From assembly GCA_041658125.1 (NCBI GenBank), contig JBBAAS010000005.1, positions 1 to 31,282 of the forward strand: a DNA stretch of 31,282 nucleotides, read 5' to 3'. Shown here piece after piece: positions 1 through 7,864 of the stretch; within the stretch, counting starts at the first letter, position 1, and each line of letters starts with the position of its first letter. The notes under the pieces were generated by a model. It made no database searches, was not told the origin of the DNA, and was given only the letters and a program-made list of their open reading frames with translations. The DNA is from JBBAAS01 sp041658125. GTDB taxonomy: Bacteria; Patescibacteriota; Microgenomatia; UBA12405. A program made the position numbers and the translations under genes.

Positions 1-183
1 TTTTCAACTATAAGAAGGGCTGATAAAATTGTAGTTTTGCAGCATGGGAAGGTGGTGGAAATGGGAAAACACGTTGATTTGGTCAATATTAAAGATGGTG
101 TATATCGAAAGTTGTGGACACTACAGGCCAAAGGTAAATTGCCGAAAGATGAGGGCGGGATAATGACGAAAGGGGTAAAATAA
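1..183 (+). CDS. ABC transporter (MsbA/MdlB-like exporter), C-terminal end only
   Basis: The reading frame is open from the first base and ends at TAA 181-183, giving about 60 residues of a C-terminus. The start, FSTIRRADKIVVLQHGKVVE followed by MGKH, matches the end of an ABC nucleotide-binding domain: the switch-histidine region (usually HRLST) followed by the 'ADKIVVL..G.VVE.G.H' strand pair. The histidine itself lies upstream of the window. In exporters with fused membrane and ATPase domains this is followed by a short tail such as 'YRKLWTLQ', as here. The family exports lipids, peptides or drugs using ATP; the substrate cannot be told from this piece. The next gene starts 3 bases after the stop, so the two are probably co-transcribed. 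Confidence 0.85.
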   Translation, partial: FSTIRRADKIVVLQHGKVVEMGKHVDLVNIKDGVYRKLWTLQAKGKLPKDEGGIMTKGVK

Positions 184-186
184 AGG

Positions 187-897
187 ATGGACGACGAACC
201 GGTTTTCAAAAGTGATGAGTTAATTATGGACACTGTTGTAAAAGAAAGACTAGATAACGCTAAGAAAGTTTTGGGAATTGATTTTCCGATACCAAAAGTA
301 GCGATAAAGAGGATTGATGAAGATTTTATTGCCCGAACAGATATCTTGTCGGATGGATCATTTCAAGCTTCTTTGGGTAACGGAAGTGATCAATACGACC
401 CGGAAAGACGAATAGGAATGGTGGTTCATGAAGTGGCTCATATTGCCATGTGGGGGTTAACCGGAGAAGTTTTACAACCGGCAACTCATTTGGTTGATGA
501 AGGCTGGGCAAAATTAATCGAAATGGCGAGTACAAAAATAACTGTTGAAGAAATCCAACAAGAAATAGCGGGTGAATTAAATACTCTTAAGACACAAAGA
601 CCGGATATTTATGAGAGATGTTCCCGTTTTGATAAAGCCGTCGCCGATGAAGAAATACCGAATTTGCCCGACGGAATGACGGTAGGAACAGCTTTGGTGT
701 TTTGGATAAAAGAAAATTATGGAAACGAAGCCATGGTGAGGTTATTAAAAGAGTCACCTTATCAGATTAAGTGGACCGGTGAACCAGGGAAAACAACAGA
801 CGAACAGTTGGCCAAAATTTTAACATCTATAACCGGAATACCTGACATAGGGGGGATGAGAGATAAAATGGAAGGGTGGTATGGGGTAAAAGGGTGA
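187..897 (+). CDS. Putative zinc metalloprotease, gluzincin / peptidase MA-like
   Basis: This protein of 236 residues has HEVAH at residues 81-85, a classic HExxH zinc-binding helix. A second motif, HLVDEGWAKLIE, at about 101-112 resembles the 'WLxEGLAE' helix in which Glu (here E105) is the third zinc ligand in peptidase MA/M1-like enzymes. There is no signal peptide or membrane segment, so it is probably cytosolic. The 120 residues after the motif are mostly helical and I cannot assign them. The ATG at 187 lies 3 bases after the ABC exporter stop. The spacing suggests an operon with the exporter, possibly handling an exported or imported peptide, but that link is inference. The zinc-protease call is strong by motif; the substrate is unknown. 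Confidence 0.72.
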   Translation: MDDEPVFKSDELIMDTVVKERLDNAKKVLGIDFPIPKVAIKRIDEDFIARTDILSDGSFQASLGNGSDQYDPERRIGMVVHEVAHIAMWGLTGEVLQPATHLVDEGWAKLIEMASTKITVEEIQQEIAGELNTLKTQRPDIYERCSRFDKAVADEEIPNLPDGMTVGTALVFWIKENYGNEAMVRLLKESPYQIKWTGEPGKTTDEQLAKILTSITGIPDIGGMRDKMEGWYGVKG

Positions 898-903
898 TAT
901 AAT
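898..903 (+). promoter_or_regulatory. Extended -10 promoter (TGATATAAT) for the CarD-like gene
   Basis: A TGnTATAAT extended -10 element is formed by TG at 895-896 and TATAAT at 898-903, just past the metalloprotease stop. A start near 910 would give a leader of about 55 bases before the CarD-like ATG at 966. No convincing -35 is seen, which is normal for extended -10 promoters. Confidence 0.5.
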
Positions 904-965
904 TAGACCACAAGAGTTGGATTTGCAGAGAAACGGTTAGGAATTAGCAAAACGCTTGTGAGATT

Positions 966-1472
966 ATGCAAAAAACCGGAGTTGGTGACCATATAATTGA
1001 TTCGGATAAAATCTATGTGATTTTTGATATCAAAAATCAAAAAGATGTTTCCGGAAAAGATCGGGAGTATGTTTACTATAAACCGATAGCAAGTTTGGAA
1101 AGAGATACGGGCTTAATTGGGTCAATTCCGATAGATAATTTCACTAAGGCCGGATTAAGAGGTTTATTGTCCAAAAAAGAAGCGGGGAATTTTTTGAATG
1201 AAATCAGTACGGCGTCAGAAATGGAGGGAATTGACTATAAGGGCTATAAAGAGATACTTTATGCCAATGACCCGATTAAAACATTACCATTATTGAAAAC
1301 TTTGTGGGGAAAAAAGAAGGCTGAAGGAGAGAGTTTTTCCAGAGTGGATAGAGAAATCGTGGAAGTTACGATGAAGCATTTGGTGGAAGAATTAGGATTT
1401 GTGACCAAGACTCCTCTTTTAAAGATGCGGCAGGAAATTGAAGCAGAACTGAACAAAGCGGCTAAAGTGTGA
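966..1472 (+). CDS. CarD/CdnL-like (TRCF RNAP-interaction domain) transcription regulator
   Basis: 168 residues. The N-terminal part has the CarD/TRCF RNAP-interaction layout: 'VGDHIIDSDKIYVIFDI' (compare 'GDkVVyp.hGvg.i..I'), then 'REYVYYKP', then 'IPIDNFTKAGLRGLLSKKEA' (compare 'vPvdna...GlRplis.eE'). The C-terminal 90 residues are helical, with the closing 'EVTMKHLVEELGF' region seen in full-length CarD proteins, and 168 residues is the usual size. Family members bind the RNA polymerase beta subunit and stabilise the open promoter complex, often tuning rRNA and growth-linked promoters. The ATG at 966 is the first usable start, because an in-frame TAG lies at 945-947. It probably has its own promoter (TATAAT 898-903). 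Confidence 0.75.
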   Translation: MQKTGVGDHIIDSDKIYVIFDIKNQKDVSGKDREYVYYKPIASLERDTGLIGSIPIDNFTKAGLRGLLSKKEAGNFLNEISTASEMEGIDYKGYKEILYANDPIKTLPLLKTLWGKKKAEGESFSRVDREIVEVTMKHLVEELGFVTKTPLLKMRQEIEAELNKAAKV

Positions 1473-1512
1473 TAGACTACAACCTGATTTATTTAAGGCT
1501 AAGAATCTAGTC

Positions 1513-1578
1513 TGCCCATAAGCACCTGAGTGCATATTTAAATTAATTTGGGCATATTAATCCCGTATAGACGGGATT
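1513..1578 (+). promoter_or_regulatory. Tandem inverted repeats in the DEAD-box helicase leader
   Basis: Two nearby structures precede the helicase. The outer arms TGCCCA (1513-1518) and TGGGCA (1549-1554) pair perfectly and enclose a small GCAC/GTGC hairpin (1522-1533). Next comes AATCCCG-TATAGA-CGGGATT (1559-1578), a perfect 7-bp stem with a 6-base loop. Neither is followed by a T-run, so they do not look like intrinsic terminators. They could be a 5' UTR structure, a protein-binding site or a transcript end for the CarD-like gene; the role is unknown. Confidence 0.4.
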
Positions 1579-1598
1579 GCCATAATTTAATTAGTAAT

Positions 1599-2780
1599 AT
1601 GTACAACAACAGAAATTCTGGTGGATTTAACAGAAACCGCCAAAGACCGAATTCATTTAGACCAAGATTTTTTGGGGCCGAAAACATTAATACTTCCCTG
1701 TTTATCAAAAAGGCGCAGGAATTTGTCAAAATTGAAGAGGAAACAACCAATAACAGTTTTGAAGACTTTAATTTAAACCCGATATTGCTGGAAAATATTA
1801 AGATCAAAGGCTATACCAGGCCGACTTTGATCCAGGATCAGGTAATTCCGGCAATTTTAGAAAACCGGGATGTTTTGGGAATTGCCAATACCGGAACCGG
1901 AAAAACAGCGGCCTTTGCCATTCCTTTGATTGAAAAGATTTTAAAAAATCCCAATAAAAGAGTGATAATTTTGGCGCCGACCAGAGAATTGGCTTTACAA
2001 CTCAAGCAAGATATCAGATCTTTTACCCCCGGACTTAAAGTTTATTTGGCCCTAGCAATCGGTGGAGCCTATTTGCGGGAACAAATTATGGACATCAGAA
2101 GAGGTCCGCAAATAATTATCGGTACTCCGGGAAGAATTAAGGATTTAGGACAAAGACGGGTAATTAAATTCGGAGAATTGGACACCTTAGTACTCGATGA
2201 GGTTGACAGAATGCTGGATATGGGCTTTATCGAAGATATCAGGTCGATTGTCGACCAAATTCCCAAAAGCCGACAGACATTGTTTTTTTCAGCGACCGTA
2301 AATAAAAAAGTAGAAAGTTTGATTGATACGTTTTTACACGATCCGGCTAAGATATCGATAAAAACTCAAGATGCATCTTCACATGTGGAGCAGGATGTGG
2401 TCCGGGTGCAAAGAGCCAGAAAAGAAGAGAAATTGCAGGAACTCGTGGCCAGAGAAGAATTCAAAAAAGTACTGGTGTTCGGCGGAACTCAAAGAATTGT
2501 GGAAAAACTCTCAATATCACTGGTTCAAAAAGGATTTAGGGCTCAAGGACTGCACGGCGGTAAGCCACAATTTAAACGACAACAAATTGTAAAAAGTTTC
2601 AGAGAAAACCAAATAAGTATTTTAGTAGCTACAGATGTAGCGGCCAGAGGTTTGGATATTGCCGATATTACCCATGTAATTAATTATGACAAGCCGGCTA
2701 ACTATAGTGATTATATCCACCGAATCGGCCGAACCGGCCGGGGAAATAACAAAGGCTTTGCCTTAACGTTTGTGGACTAA
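1599..2780 (+). CDS. DEAD-box ATP-dependent RNA helicase (DEVD variant)
   Basis: 393 residues from the ATG at 1599. A longer frame opens at a TTG at 1548, but that would translate through the perfect hairpin at 1559-1578, and the ATG gives the Arg/Asn/Gly-rich N-terminus (MYNNRNSGGFNRNRQR) usual in this subgroup. The helicase motifs appear in order: Q-motif 'GYTRPTLIQDQ', Walker A ANTGTGKT, PTRELA, TPGR, motif II DEVD instead of DEAD, SAT, 'ATDVAARGLDI' and 'HRIGRTGR'. Such enzymes unwind short RNA duplexes in ribosome assembly, decay or cold adaptation. The protein ends soon after motif VI and has no long C-terminal extension. It converges on rarA with 3 bases between the stops. Confidence 0.93.
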   Translation: MYNNRNSGGFNRNRQRPNSFRPRFFGAENINTSLFIKKAQEFVKIEEETTNNSFEDFNLNPILLENIKIKGYTRPTLIQDQVIPAILENRDVLGIANTGTGKTAAFAIPLIEKILKNPNKRVIILAPTRELALQLKQDIRSFTPGLKVYLALAIGGAYLREQIMDIRRGPQIIIGTPGRIKDLGQRRVIKFGELDTLVLDEVDRMLDMGFIEDIRSIVDQIPKSRQTLFFSATVNKKVESLIDTFLHDPAKISIKTQDASSHVEQDVVRVQRARKEEKLQELVAREEFKKVLVFGGTQRIVEKLSISLVQKGFRAQGLHGGKPQFKRQQIVKSFRENQISILVATDVAARGLDIADITHVINYDKPANYSDYIHRIGRTGRGNNKGFALTFVD

Positions 2781-2783
2781 GGT

Positions 2784-3968
2784 TTATTTTTGATCATTTT
2801 GGTTTTTGATGGGGATAAAATATTTTTTGCCTTTTAGCTTATCGGGGAGAAGATCGACGTTAGTGTACTTCTCGTAACCTTCACCATAGTGAAGATCCTT
2901 CATCAGTTTAGTTGGGGCGTTGCGAATTTCCAAAGGGATAGGGAGATTGCCTAAAAGCTTAACGTCGGCTTGAGCGGCGCGGAGAGCATCGTAAGCCGAT
3001 CGATTTTTGGGAGATTTGGCCAGATAGACCACTCCATGAACCAGATTGATGGCACATTCGGGATAGCCGATGGTTTCACAAGCACGGAAAACTTGATTTG
3101 CCAGCATTAGCGCAGATGAATTGCTAATGCCAATGTCTTCGGAAGCAAAAATGACCATACGACGGGCAATAAAAAGAGGATCTTCCCCTCCTTCTATCAT
3201 TCTAGCCAAATAATAAACAGCGGCATCAACGTTACTGGCACGCATTGATTTGATAAAAGCGGAGATAGTATTGTAGTGCTCATCGCCTTTTTTATCGAAA
3301 CGTAAAAAACTACTTTGAAGGGCGTTTTTAAGAGAGTCGAGCTTGAGGTTGCCGTAAAGAGTATGAGCATTATCGATCATGGTGATGGCCTGACGGGCGT
3401 CACCATTGGCCATGTTGGTAAGCCAATCGATGGCATCCTTGGACATTTTGACTTTGAGAATGGAAAGACAACGGTTAATAATTTGGCCGATTTCAGGATT
3501 AGAAAGTTCATTCAAAACGAAGACACGACAGCGGGATAAAAGCGGAGGAATAACTTCAAAACTGGGATTTTCAGTGGTAGCACCGATAAGAGTTAGTTTT
3601 CCGGTTTCAACAAAAGGCAAAAGATAATCCTGCTGGGCCTTGTTAAAACGATGAATTTCGTCTAAAAACAAGATTTTTTTGATCAATCCGGGAGTATTTG
3701 GAGCAGTACCAATAATTTTGCGGATATCGTCTTTGCCGGCAGAAACGGCTGAAAGTTCGTAAATTTCAGCACCGGTAGACCTAGCTAAAATCCGAGCCAA
3801 AGTAGTTTTACCGACTCCGGGCGGACCCCAAAACAGCATAGAAAAAAGTTGTTGGTTTTCGATAGCTAAACGGAGGGGTTTATTGGGGCCAATAAGATGG
3901 GCTTGACCAATAAATTCGTCAAGATTTTTAGGCCGGATAAGATCAGCGAGAGGAGCGGAAGAGTTCAT
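2784..3968 (-). CDS. rarA: Replication-associated recombination protein A, AAA+ ATPase
   Basis: 394 residues, close to the usual length of the RarA/MgsA/WRNIP1 family. Visible elements are the N-terminal 'LADLIRPKNLDEFIGQAHL' box, Walker A GPPGVGKT (48-55), Walker B LFLDEIHRFNK (100-110), sensor-1 'GATTENPSF' (129-137) and the arginine finger in 'LLSRCRVF' (R146). The C-terminal tetramerisation region contains 'MIEGGEDPLFIARRMVIFASEDIG' and 'GVVYLAKSPKN', both highly characteristic. The protein acts at stalled or damaged replication forks with SSB and clamp-loader-related functions. It is divergent from the deacetylase gene (67 bases apart) and convergent with the helicase. Confidence 0.95.
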   Translation of the reverse strand: MNSSAPLADLIRPKNLDEFIGQAHLIGPNKPLRLAIENQQLFSMLFWGPPGVGKTTLARILARSTGAEIYELSAVSAGKDDIRKIIGTAPNTPGLIKKILFLDEIHRFNKAQQDYLLPFVETGKLTLIGATTENPSFEVIPPLLSRCRVFVLNELSNPEIGQIINRCLSILKVKMSKDAIDWLTNMANGDARQAITMIDNAHTLYGNLKLDSLKNALQSSFLRFDKKGDEHYNTISAFIKSMRASNVDAAVYYLARMIEGGEDPLFIARRMVIFASEDIGISNSSALMLANQVFRACETIGYPECAINLVHGVVYLAKSPKNRSAYDALRAAQADVKLLGNLPIPLEIRNAPTKLMKDLHYGEGYEKYTNVDLLPDKLKGKKYFIPIKNQNDQK

Positions 3969-4010
3969 GTTCGGGTTTTATTTGGTATAGGGAAGGATAA
4001 AGCTTTTAGG

Positions 4011-4016
4011 TATAAT
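4011..4016 (+). promoter_or_regulatory. -10 element TATAAT of the polysaccharide deacetylase gene
   Basis: A perfect TATAAT lies 19 bases before the ATG at 4036. The predicted transcript would have a leader of roughly 12 bases with no Shine-Dalgarno sequence. No good -35 is visible. Confidence 0.45.
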
Positions 4017-4035
4017 TGTCAATAGTTTTTAGATT

Positions 4036-4899
4036 ATGAAAAAAATTATACTGATACTAATAATTATTTTGGGGATCGGGGTTTGGGGATGGAGAAAAAT
4101 CTTTTTTAAGAAAACAGAAAATAAAACCGCTAATGAGACGGTAAGATTGGAACCGACGCGTATTTTGGTATCGCCGACAGTAACGGTCATTCCAACAAAA
4201 AAACTGTTGTCGTTTGAGGAAATGAACAAAATTAGCGGACCATGTGCGGTTGTCAAAGTAATGATGTATCACCACGTTGAAGAAGACGGAGAAGCTAATA
4301 AAAAAAACATCACTAAATTGGCGGTAGATCCGGAAACTTTCAAAAAACAAATGCAATATTTAAAAGACAATGGCTATTCAATAGTTGGACCGGAAGAAAT
4401 AATTAATTTTTTTGATAATGCCGGGCAATTGCCCAAAAGGGCAGTGATGATTACTTTTGATGATGCTTATGAAGATAACTATCGGTTGGTATGGCCAATT
4501 TTAAAAGAATTTGGATATAAGGCAACAGTTTTTGTGCCGACGGGACTAGTGAATAACGAAAATTATCTTAGTTGGCAAAATATCAGCCAGATGAACGGCG
4601 CCGGAATTTATTTTGGCAATCACACCTGGTCGCATAAAGGCAGCAACGGAACGGTGGAAGCACAAAAAAAGGAAATTGAATTGGCCGATCAGCAATTAGC
4701 AGAAAAAGGACAAAATCAATTAAAAATATTTGCCTATCCATATGGAACACCAAGCAACAATGCCGAAAAGGTATTAAGTGATTTAGGATATAAAATGGCT
4801 TTTACAACCAACTACGGAACAGTATTGTGCCGAGGAAAGAGACTGGAAATGCCGAGAGTAAGAATCGAAAAAGGTAGTTTGAAAAGCTATGGGTTCTAA
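4036..4899 (+). CDS. Membrane-anchored polysaccharide deacetylase (NodB / CE4 family)
   Basis: 287 residues. Residues 4-19 form one hydrophobic helix (signal anchor), followed by a Lys/Thr-rich linker and a CE4 domain from about 72. Its motifs are 'VMMYHHVEE', motif 1 TFDDAY (about 140-145, catalytic Asp plus metal Asp), motif 2 HTWSHK (HxxxH metal ligands, about 196-200) and motif 3 'IFAYPYG' (about 231-237). Together with 'MPRVRIEKGS' near the end this resembles PgaB/PdaA-type N-deacetylases acting on surface polysaccharide or peptidoglycan outside the membrane. The exact glycan is unknown. The neighbouring GT-C glycosyltransferase and DUF4349 gene suggest an envelope block. The start is set by the ATG after TATAAT 4011-4016. 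Confidence 0.88.
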   Translation: MKKIILILIIILGIGVWGWRKIFFKKTENKTANETVRLEPTRILVSPTVTVIPTKKLLSFEEMNKISGPCAVVKVMMYHHVEEDGEANKKNITKLAVDPETFKKQMQYLKDNGYSIVGPEEIINFFDNAGQLPKRAVMITFDDAYEDNYRLVWPILKEFGYKATVFVPTGLVNNENYLSWQNISQMNGAGIYFGNHTWSHKGSNGTVEAQKKEIELADQQLAEKGQNQLKIFAYPYGTPSNNAEKVLSDLGYKMAFTTNYGTVLCRGKRLEMPRVRIEKGSLKSYGF

Positions 4900-4910
4900 T
4901 TAAAAATTGA

Positions 4911-5801
4911 TCAACGTTGACGGCGGCGGAACTTAATCCACCAGATAACACCAAGAATGGGGAAGATAACCGGAATATAAACTACAAGCCAAATTATAAG
5001 AGTACCCAAACCCCGAAGAGTAGAAACCAGTGAACGAACAGCCTGCTTAAAGATAACGGTTGGCCGCCATGATTTGTCGGGAGCATAGGGCAAAGAAAGC
5101 TCATCAGTAGAAAGATAAATCGAAATTTTAGTCAGCTTAGCTGACTGTTTATAATATTCCTGCTGACCTTTAAGGGAATCAATTTGGCTTTGGAGATTAA
5201 TAAGTTCACGTTGAACGTTGAGAAGGTCGGGGACGGTAAAAGCTTTGGCCATTATTTCTTCGAATTTAGTTTTAGTTTGGGTGAGAACTGCTAGCCGAGC
5301 TTCAATATCAGTGTATTGATCAGTAACATCGTAACCGGAAACGTGTTCAGAAACTACTTTGACGGATAGTTTTTTAAAAGAATCTAAGGCTTCGGCCCGC
5401 TTATCTTCAGGAACCCGAATAGTGATGTTGCCGGTAGCAGAAAATTCGGGCTTGGCCAAGTCAGAACTGACCATGTAGCCGCCGAAACCTTTAGCGAGAA
5501 CTTCGATTTGACTTAGAACGGGGGCAACTTCTTTGACCTGAAGAGAAAGAGAAGTATTTTGAATAACCAAACGGTCGGGATTGTCGGTAGGAGCTACTTC
5601 GCGCTGAAAGGAGAGATTAATGGGTGATGATTTTAAGGCTGAAAAACTTTCGCCGGAGGCGCCGCCGCTGTAAGGAAGGGAGGAAACAGACGGAGACGAC
5701 AAACGGGAAAGATTAACTCCGAAAAGTTTTTGGCTAAGAAAATAAATTACCAAAACAGCCAAGCCAGCGGTTAACCAATGCTTTTTAATCCAGGCAATCA
5801 T
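4911..5801 (-). CDS. DUF4349 membrane protein
   Basis: 296 residues with a membrane helix at the N-terminus (about 9-25, 'WLTAGLAVLVIYFLSQ') and a second near the C-terminus (about 262-288) followed by 'KFRRRQR'. Between them is a DUF4349-type extracytoplasmic domain: 'LVIQNTSLSLQVKEV', 'GGYMVSSD', 'ITIRVPEDKRAEALDSFKKL', 'VSGYDVTDQYTDIEARL', then a coiled coil ('LLNVQRELINLQSQIDSLKGQ') and 'ISIYLSTDE'. DUF4349 proteins are found widely and some are fused to anti-sigma-like segments, but the function is not established. It is divergent from the glycosyltransferase gene, and both genes appear to use the same 7-base -10 region (5806-5812). The start is the ATG whose first base is 5801. Confidence 0.85.
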   Translation of the reverse strand: MIAWIKKHWLTAGLAVLVIYFLSQKLFGVNLSRLSSPSVSSLPYSGGASGESFSALKSSPINLSFQREVAPTDNPDRLVIQNTSLSLQVKEVAPVLSQIEVLAKGFGGYMVSSDLAKPEFSATGNITIRVPEDKRAEALDSFKKLSVKVVSEHVSGYDVTDQYTDIEARLAVLTQTKTKFEEIMAKAFTVPDLLNVQRELINLQSQIDSLKGQQEYYKQSAKLTKISIYLSTDELSLPYAPDKSWRPTVIFKQAVRSLVSTLRGLGTLIIWLVVYIPVIFPILGVIWWIKFRRRQR

Positions 5802-5805
5802 GAGA

Positions 5806-5812
5806 TAGAATA
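5806..5812. promoter_or_regulatory. Overlapping divergent -10 elements (TAGAATA)
   Basis: On the plus strand TAGAAT (5806-5811) ends 8 bases before the ATG at 5820. On the minus strand TATTCT (5812-5807) ends 5 bases before the ATG at 5801. The two genes are only 18 bases apart, so any divergent promoters must overlap here and both transcripts would be leaderless or nearly so. This is inferred from sequence only. Confidence 0.5.
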
Positions 5813-5819
5813 ATTTAGC

Positions 5820-7100
5820 ATGAAATGGAAGCTCCTGTCAATTATTTTACTGATTTTCGGATTAAGGCTAATTGGAATTAACCAATCACTGTGGTTGGAT
5901 GAAGCGGTATCCGCAAACGTAGTGAAAAATTATGATTTTGGCGGAATTATTAAGAACTTTTCACCAAATGATTTTCATCCGCCTTTGTATTATTTGGCGT
6001 TAAAATTGTGGACAAACTATTTTGGCTATTCGGTGGTGAGTATGCGGCTTTTATCGATTTTGTTCTCAATAATTACGATATATTTGGTGTTTTTGATCGG
6101 GAAAAAAATCAAAGACGAAAAGTTTGGTTATTGGGCGGCGATAATGACCGGGCTAAATCCCCTACTTTGGTATTACTCCCACGAGGTAAGGATGTATTCA
6201 TTAATAACCATGTTGTTGACGGCAGTAGTGTATTGTTGGGTGACAAAAAAATATTTTTGGCTAAATTTATGGGCCTTTTTAGCTTTCAGTACTTTTTATG
6301 GGTCGGTATTTTTATTGGCGACGATAAGCTTGTATTTGATAATTAAAAAAAGGTGGAAAGAAGTTTTTATAATGAATATCGGCCTAGGAGCGGCAGTTTT
6401 GTGCTGGCGGCCACTTTTACAAATACAAATGAAAAACGCCCAAGTGATGCTTTTGGAAGTTAAAAATTGGTCGTTGGTACTGGGAAAGGCAAATTTGAAA
6501 AATTTGCTGTTGGTACCGGTTAAAATGACCTCAGGAAAGATCAGCTTTTATCCCAAATGGTTGTATTTTTTGATCAGCGGAATTTGGGCAGGATGGTTAG
6601 GGCTAAAAATTTTAAAAAATGGTTTAAGCAATAAAAAGTTTTTGTTTTTAGCAATAATGCCGTTGGTTTTAGGATTTTTGTTTTCCCTTGGGTCGCCGAT
6701 GATGCAATATTTTAGGTTTTTATATTTGGTACCGATAATTGCACTAATACTCGCTGGAGGAAAAAACAGAGGACTGGTGGCGATAGGATTTTTAGTTTTT
6801 GGACTAACTTATGCCCTAAACCAAAACTTTCACCGTGAGGATTGGAAAAATTTAGCAGCGAATTTGGAAAATAAGGTTTATATGATCGGCAGTTTTGGCG
6901 ATCCGGTAAAATATTACAGAAAAGAAGTAGAAATAATGGATTTGAGGAATAATATCGAAGACAGGGAAATTAGTGTAATCCCATATGGAGCAGAGATACA
7001 CGGACTTGACTATAAAAAGAAATTGACTGATTTAGGATACAAAAGAATTGAGGAAAAAAACTTTTTGGAATTAAAATTGGAAAAGTGGAAAAAAGACTAG
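5820..7100 (+). CDS. GT-C family membrane glycosyltransferase (PMT/ArnT-like)
   Basis: 426 residues with about 9-11 hydrophobic helices. The first extracellular loop has 'NQSLWLDEAVSANVVKNYDF', the acidic GT-C signature (D in LDE), followed by 'NDFHPPLYYLALKLW' (HPPLYY motif) and 'YYSHEVRMYSLI'. These three blocks are the hallmark of PMT_2/ArnT-type enzymes that transfer a sugar from a polyprenyl-phosphate donor to lipid or protein on the outer face. A short soluble tail follows the last helix (about 345-426). Donor and acceptor are unknown. It starts 18 bases from the divergent DUF4349 gene with an overlapping -10, and no Shine-Dalgarno sequence is visible. Confidence 0.85.
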   Translation: MKWKLLSIILLIFGLRLIGINQSLWLDEAVSANVVKNYDFGGIIKNFSPNDFHPPLYYLALKLWTNYFGYSVVSMRLLSILFSIITIYLVFLIGKKIKDEKFGYWAAIMTGLNPLLWYYSHEVRMYSLITMLLTAVVYCWVTKKYFWLNLWAFLAFSTFYGSVFLLATISLYLIIKKRWKEVFIMNIGLGAAVLCWRPLLQIQMKNAQVMLLEVKNWSLVLGKANLKNLLLVPVKMTSGKISFYPKWLYFLISGIWAGWLGLKILKNGLSNKKFLFLAIMPLVLGFLFSLGSPMMQYFRFLYLVPIIALILAGGKNRGLVAIGFLVFGLTYALNQNFHREDWKNLAANLENKVYMIGSFGDPVKYYRKEVEIMDLRNNIEDREISVIPYGAEIHGLDYKKKLTDLGYKRIEEKNFLELKLEKWKKD

Positions 7101-7135
7101 CAGTTATGAAGCGGTCATAGGTGTTAATATTACAG

Positions 7136-7864
7136 ATGATTGATCCGAATACAGCAAAAATAAAATGGATAGGAAGAAGAGGAAAAATTAAAGTTTTTAC
7201 GGTTAATGGGGGAAAAATAAGAACAGAGATCGATAAAGAGTTTACAAATTTCGGACAACATTTTAGGTTTAATTTTATTCCGGAAAATGAATTTTGGATT
7301 GATCAGGAAAAAGTGACCGATGAAACTAAGTTTTTTATCGATCACATGTTGATGGAATGGAAACTGATGAAAAAAGGAATGGACTATAATCAGGCAATAA
7401 CTTTTGCCAATGTAGCAGAACAAGCAGAAAGGATGAGGGCTAAGGACGTCAAGGAAATAATTGACAAGGAAGGGTTTTTAAAATCAAGCCAAGTGCATAA
7501 ACAATTATGGGGAGAAACAGATAAGGGAGTAAAAGTGTGGATTATTGACGGAAGATTAGTAAGAAGCTTGTTTTTTGTCGATTTTACTGAAGGCGGACAT
7601 TTTTTTGTATATTCGTTTGTGCCAAGGGAAGAAGTATGGATTGACAATGACTTGCCGGAAGAAGAGAGATGGCCGGTATTATTGCATGAACTATACGAAA
7701 GACACCAAATGGAAAAGTACGGCTTAACTTATAACCAGGCGCACCGAAAAGCCAGTAGATTGGAATGGAATTGCCGAACCGGCAAAATGGACCTGCAAAA
7801 AAAATTGGCGGGTTTGGGGTGGAAGGATAAAAAAACTAGTGTGACGGAGAAGAAAAATCAATAG
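7136..7864 (+). CDS. Duplicated HELYE-motif protein of unknown function
   Basis: 242 residues from the ATG at 7136; an in-frame GTG at 7121 is the alternative start. The protein consists of two similar halves, about 18-100 and 132-213. Both contain 'F-x-F-[IV]-P-x-E-x-x-W-I-D', a His-containing helix and 'M-x-K-x-G-x-x-Y-N-Q-A'. The second copy has LLHELYERH (H184, E185, E188), an HExx-type helix that could bind metal. The first copy has DHMLMEW (H70, E74) at the same place, keeping H and the second E but losing the HE pair. No signal peptide or membrane helix is seen. I do not recognise a named family; metal binding or hydrolase activity is inference. Its last 29 bases overlap the convergent gene ending at 7836. 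Confidence 0.75.
   Translation: MIDPNTAKIKWIGRRGKIKVFTVNGGKIRTEIDKEFTNFGQHFRFNFIPENEFWIDQEKVTDETKFFIDHMLMEWKLMKKGMDYNQAITFANVAEQAERMRAKDVKEIIDKEGFLKSSQVHKQLWGETDKGVKVWIIDGRLVRSLFFVDFTEGGHFFVYSFVPREEVWIDNDLPEEERWPVLLHELYERHQMEKYGLTYNQAHRKASRLEWNCRTGKMDLQKKLAGLGWKDKKTSVTEKKNQ

Noticed and set aside
1559..1578. Hairpin after the CarD-like gene as an intrinsic terminator
   Set aside because: No T-run follows on either strand.
1548..1598. N-terminal extension of the DEAD-box helicase
   Set aside because: It runs through a perfect hairpin and starts at TTG; the ATG at 1599 gives the N-terminus typical of the subgroup.
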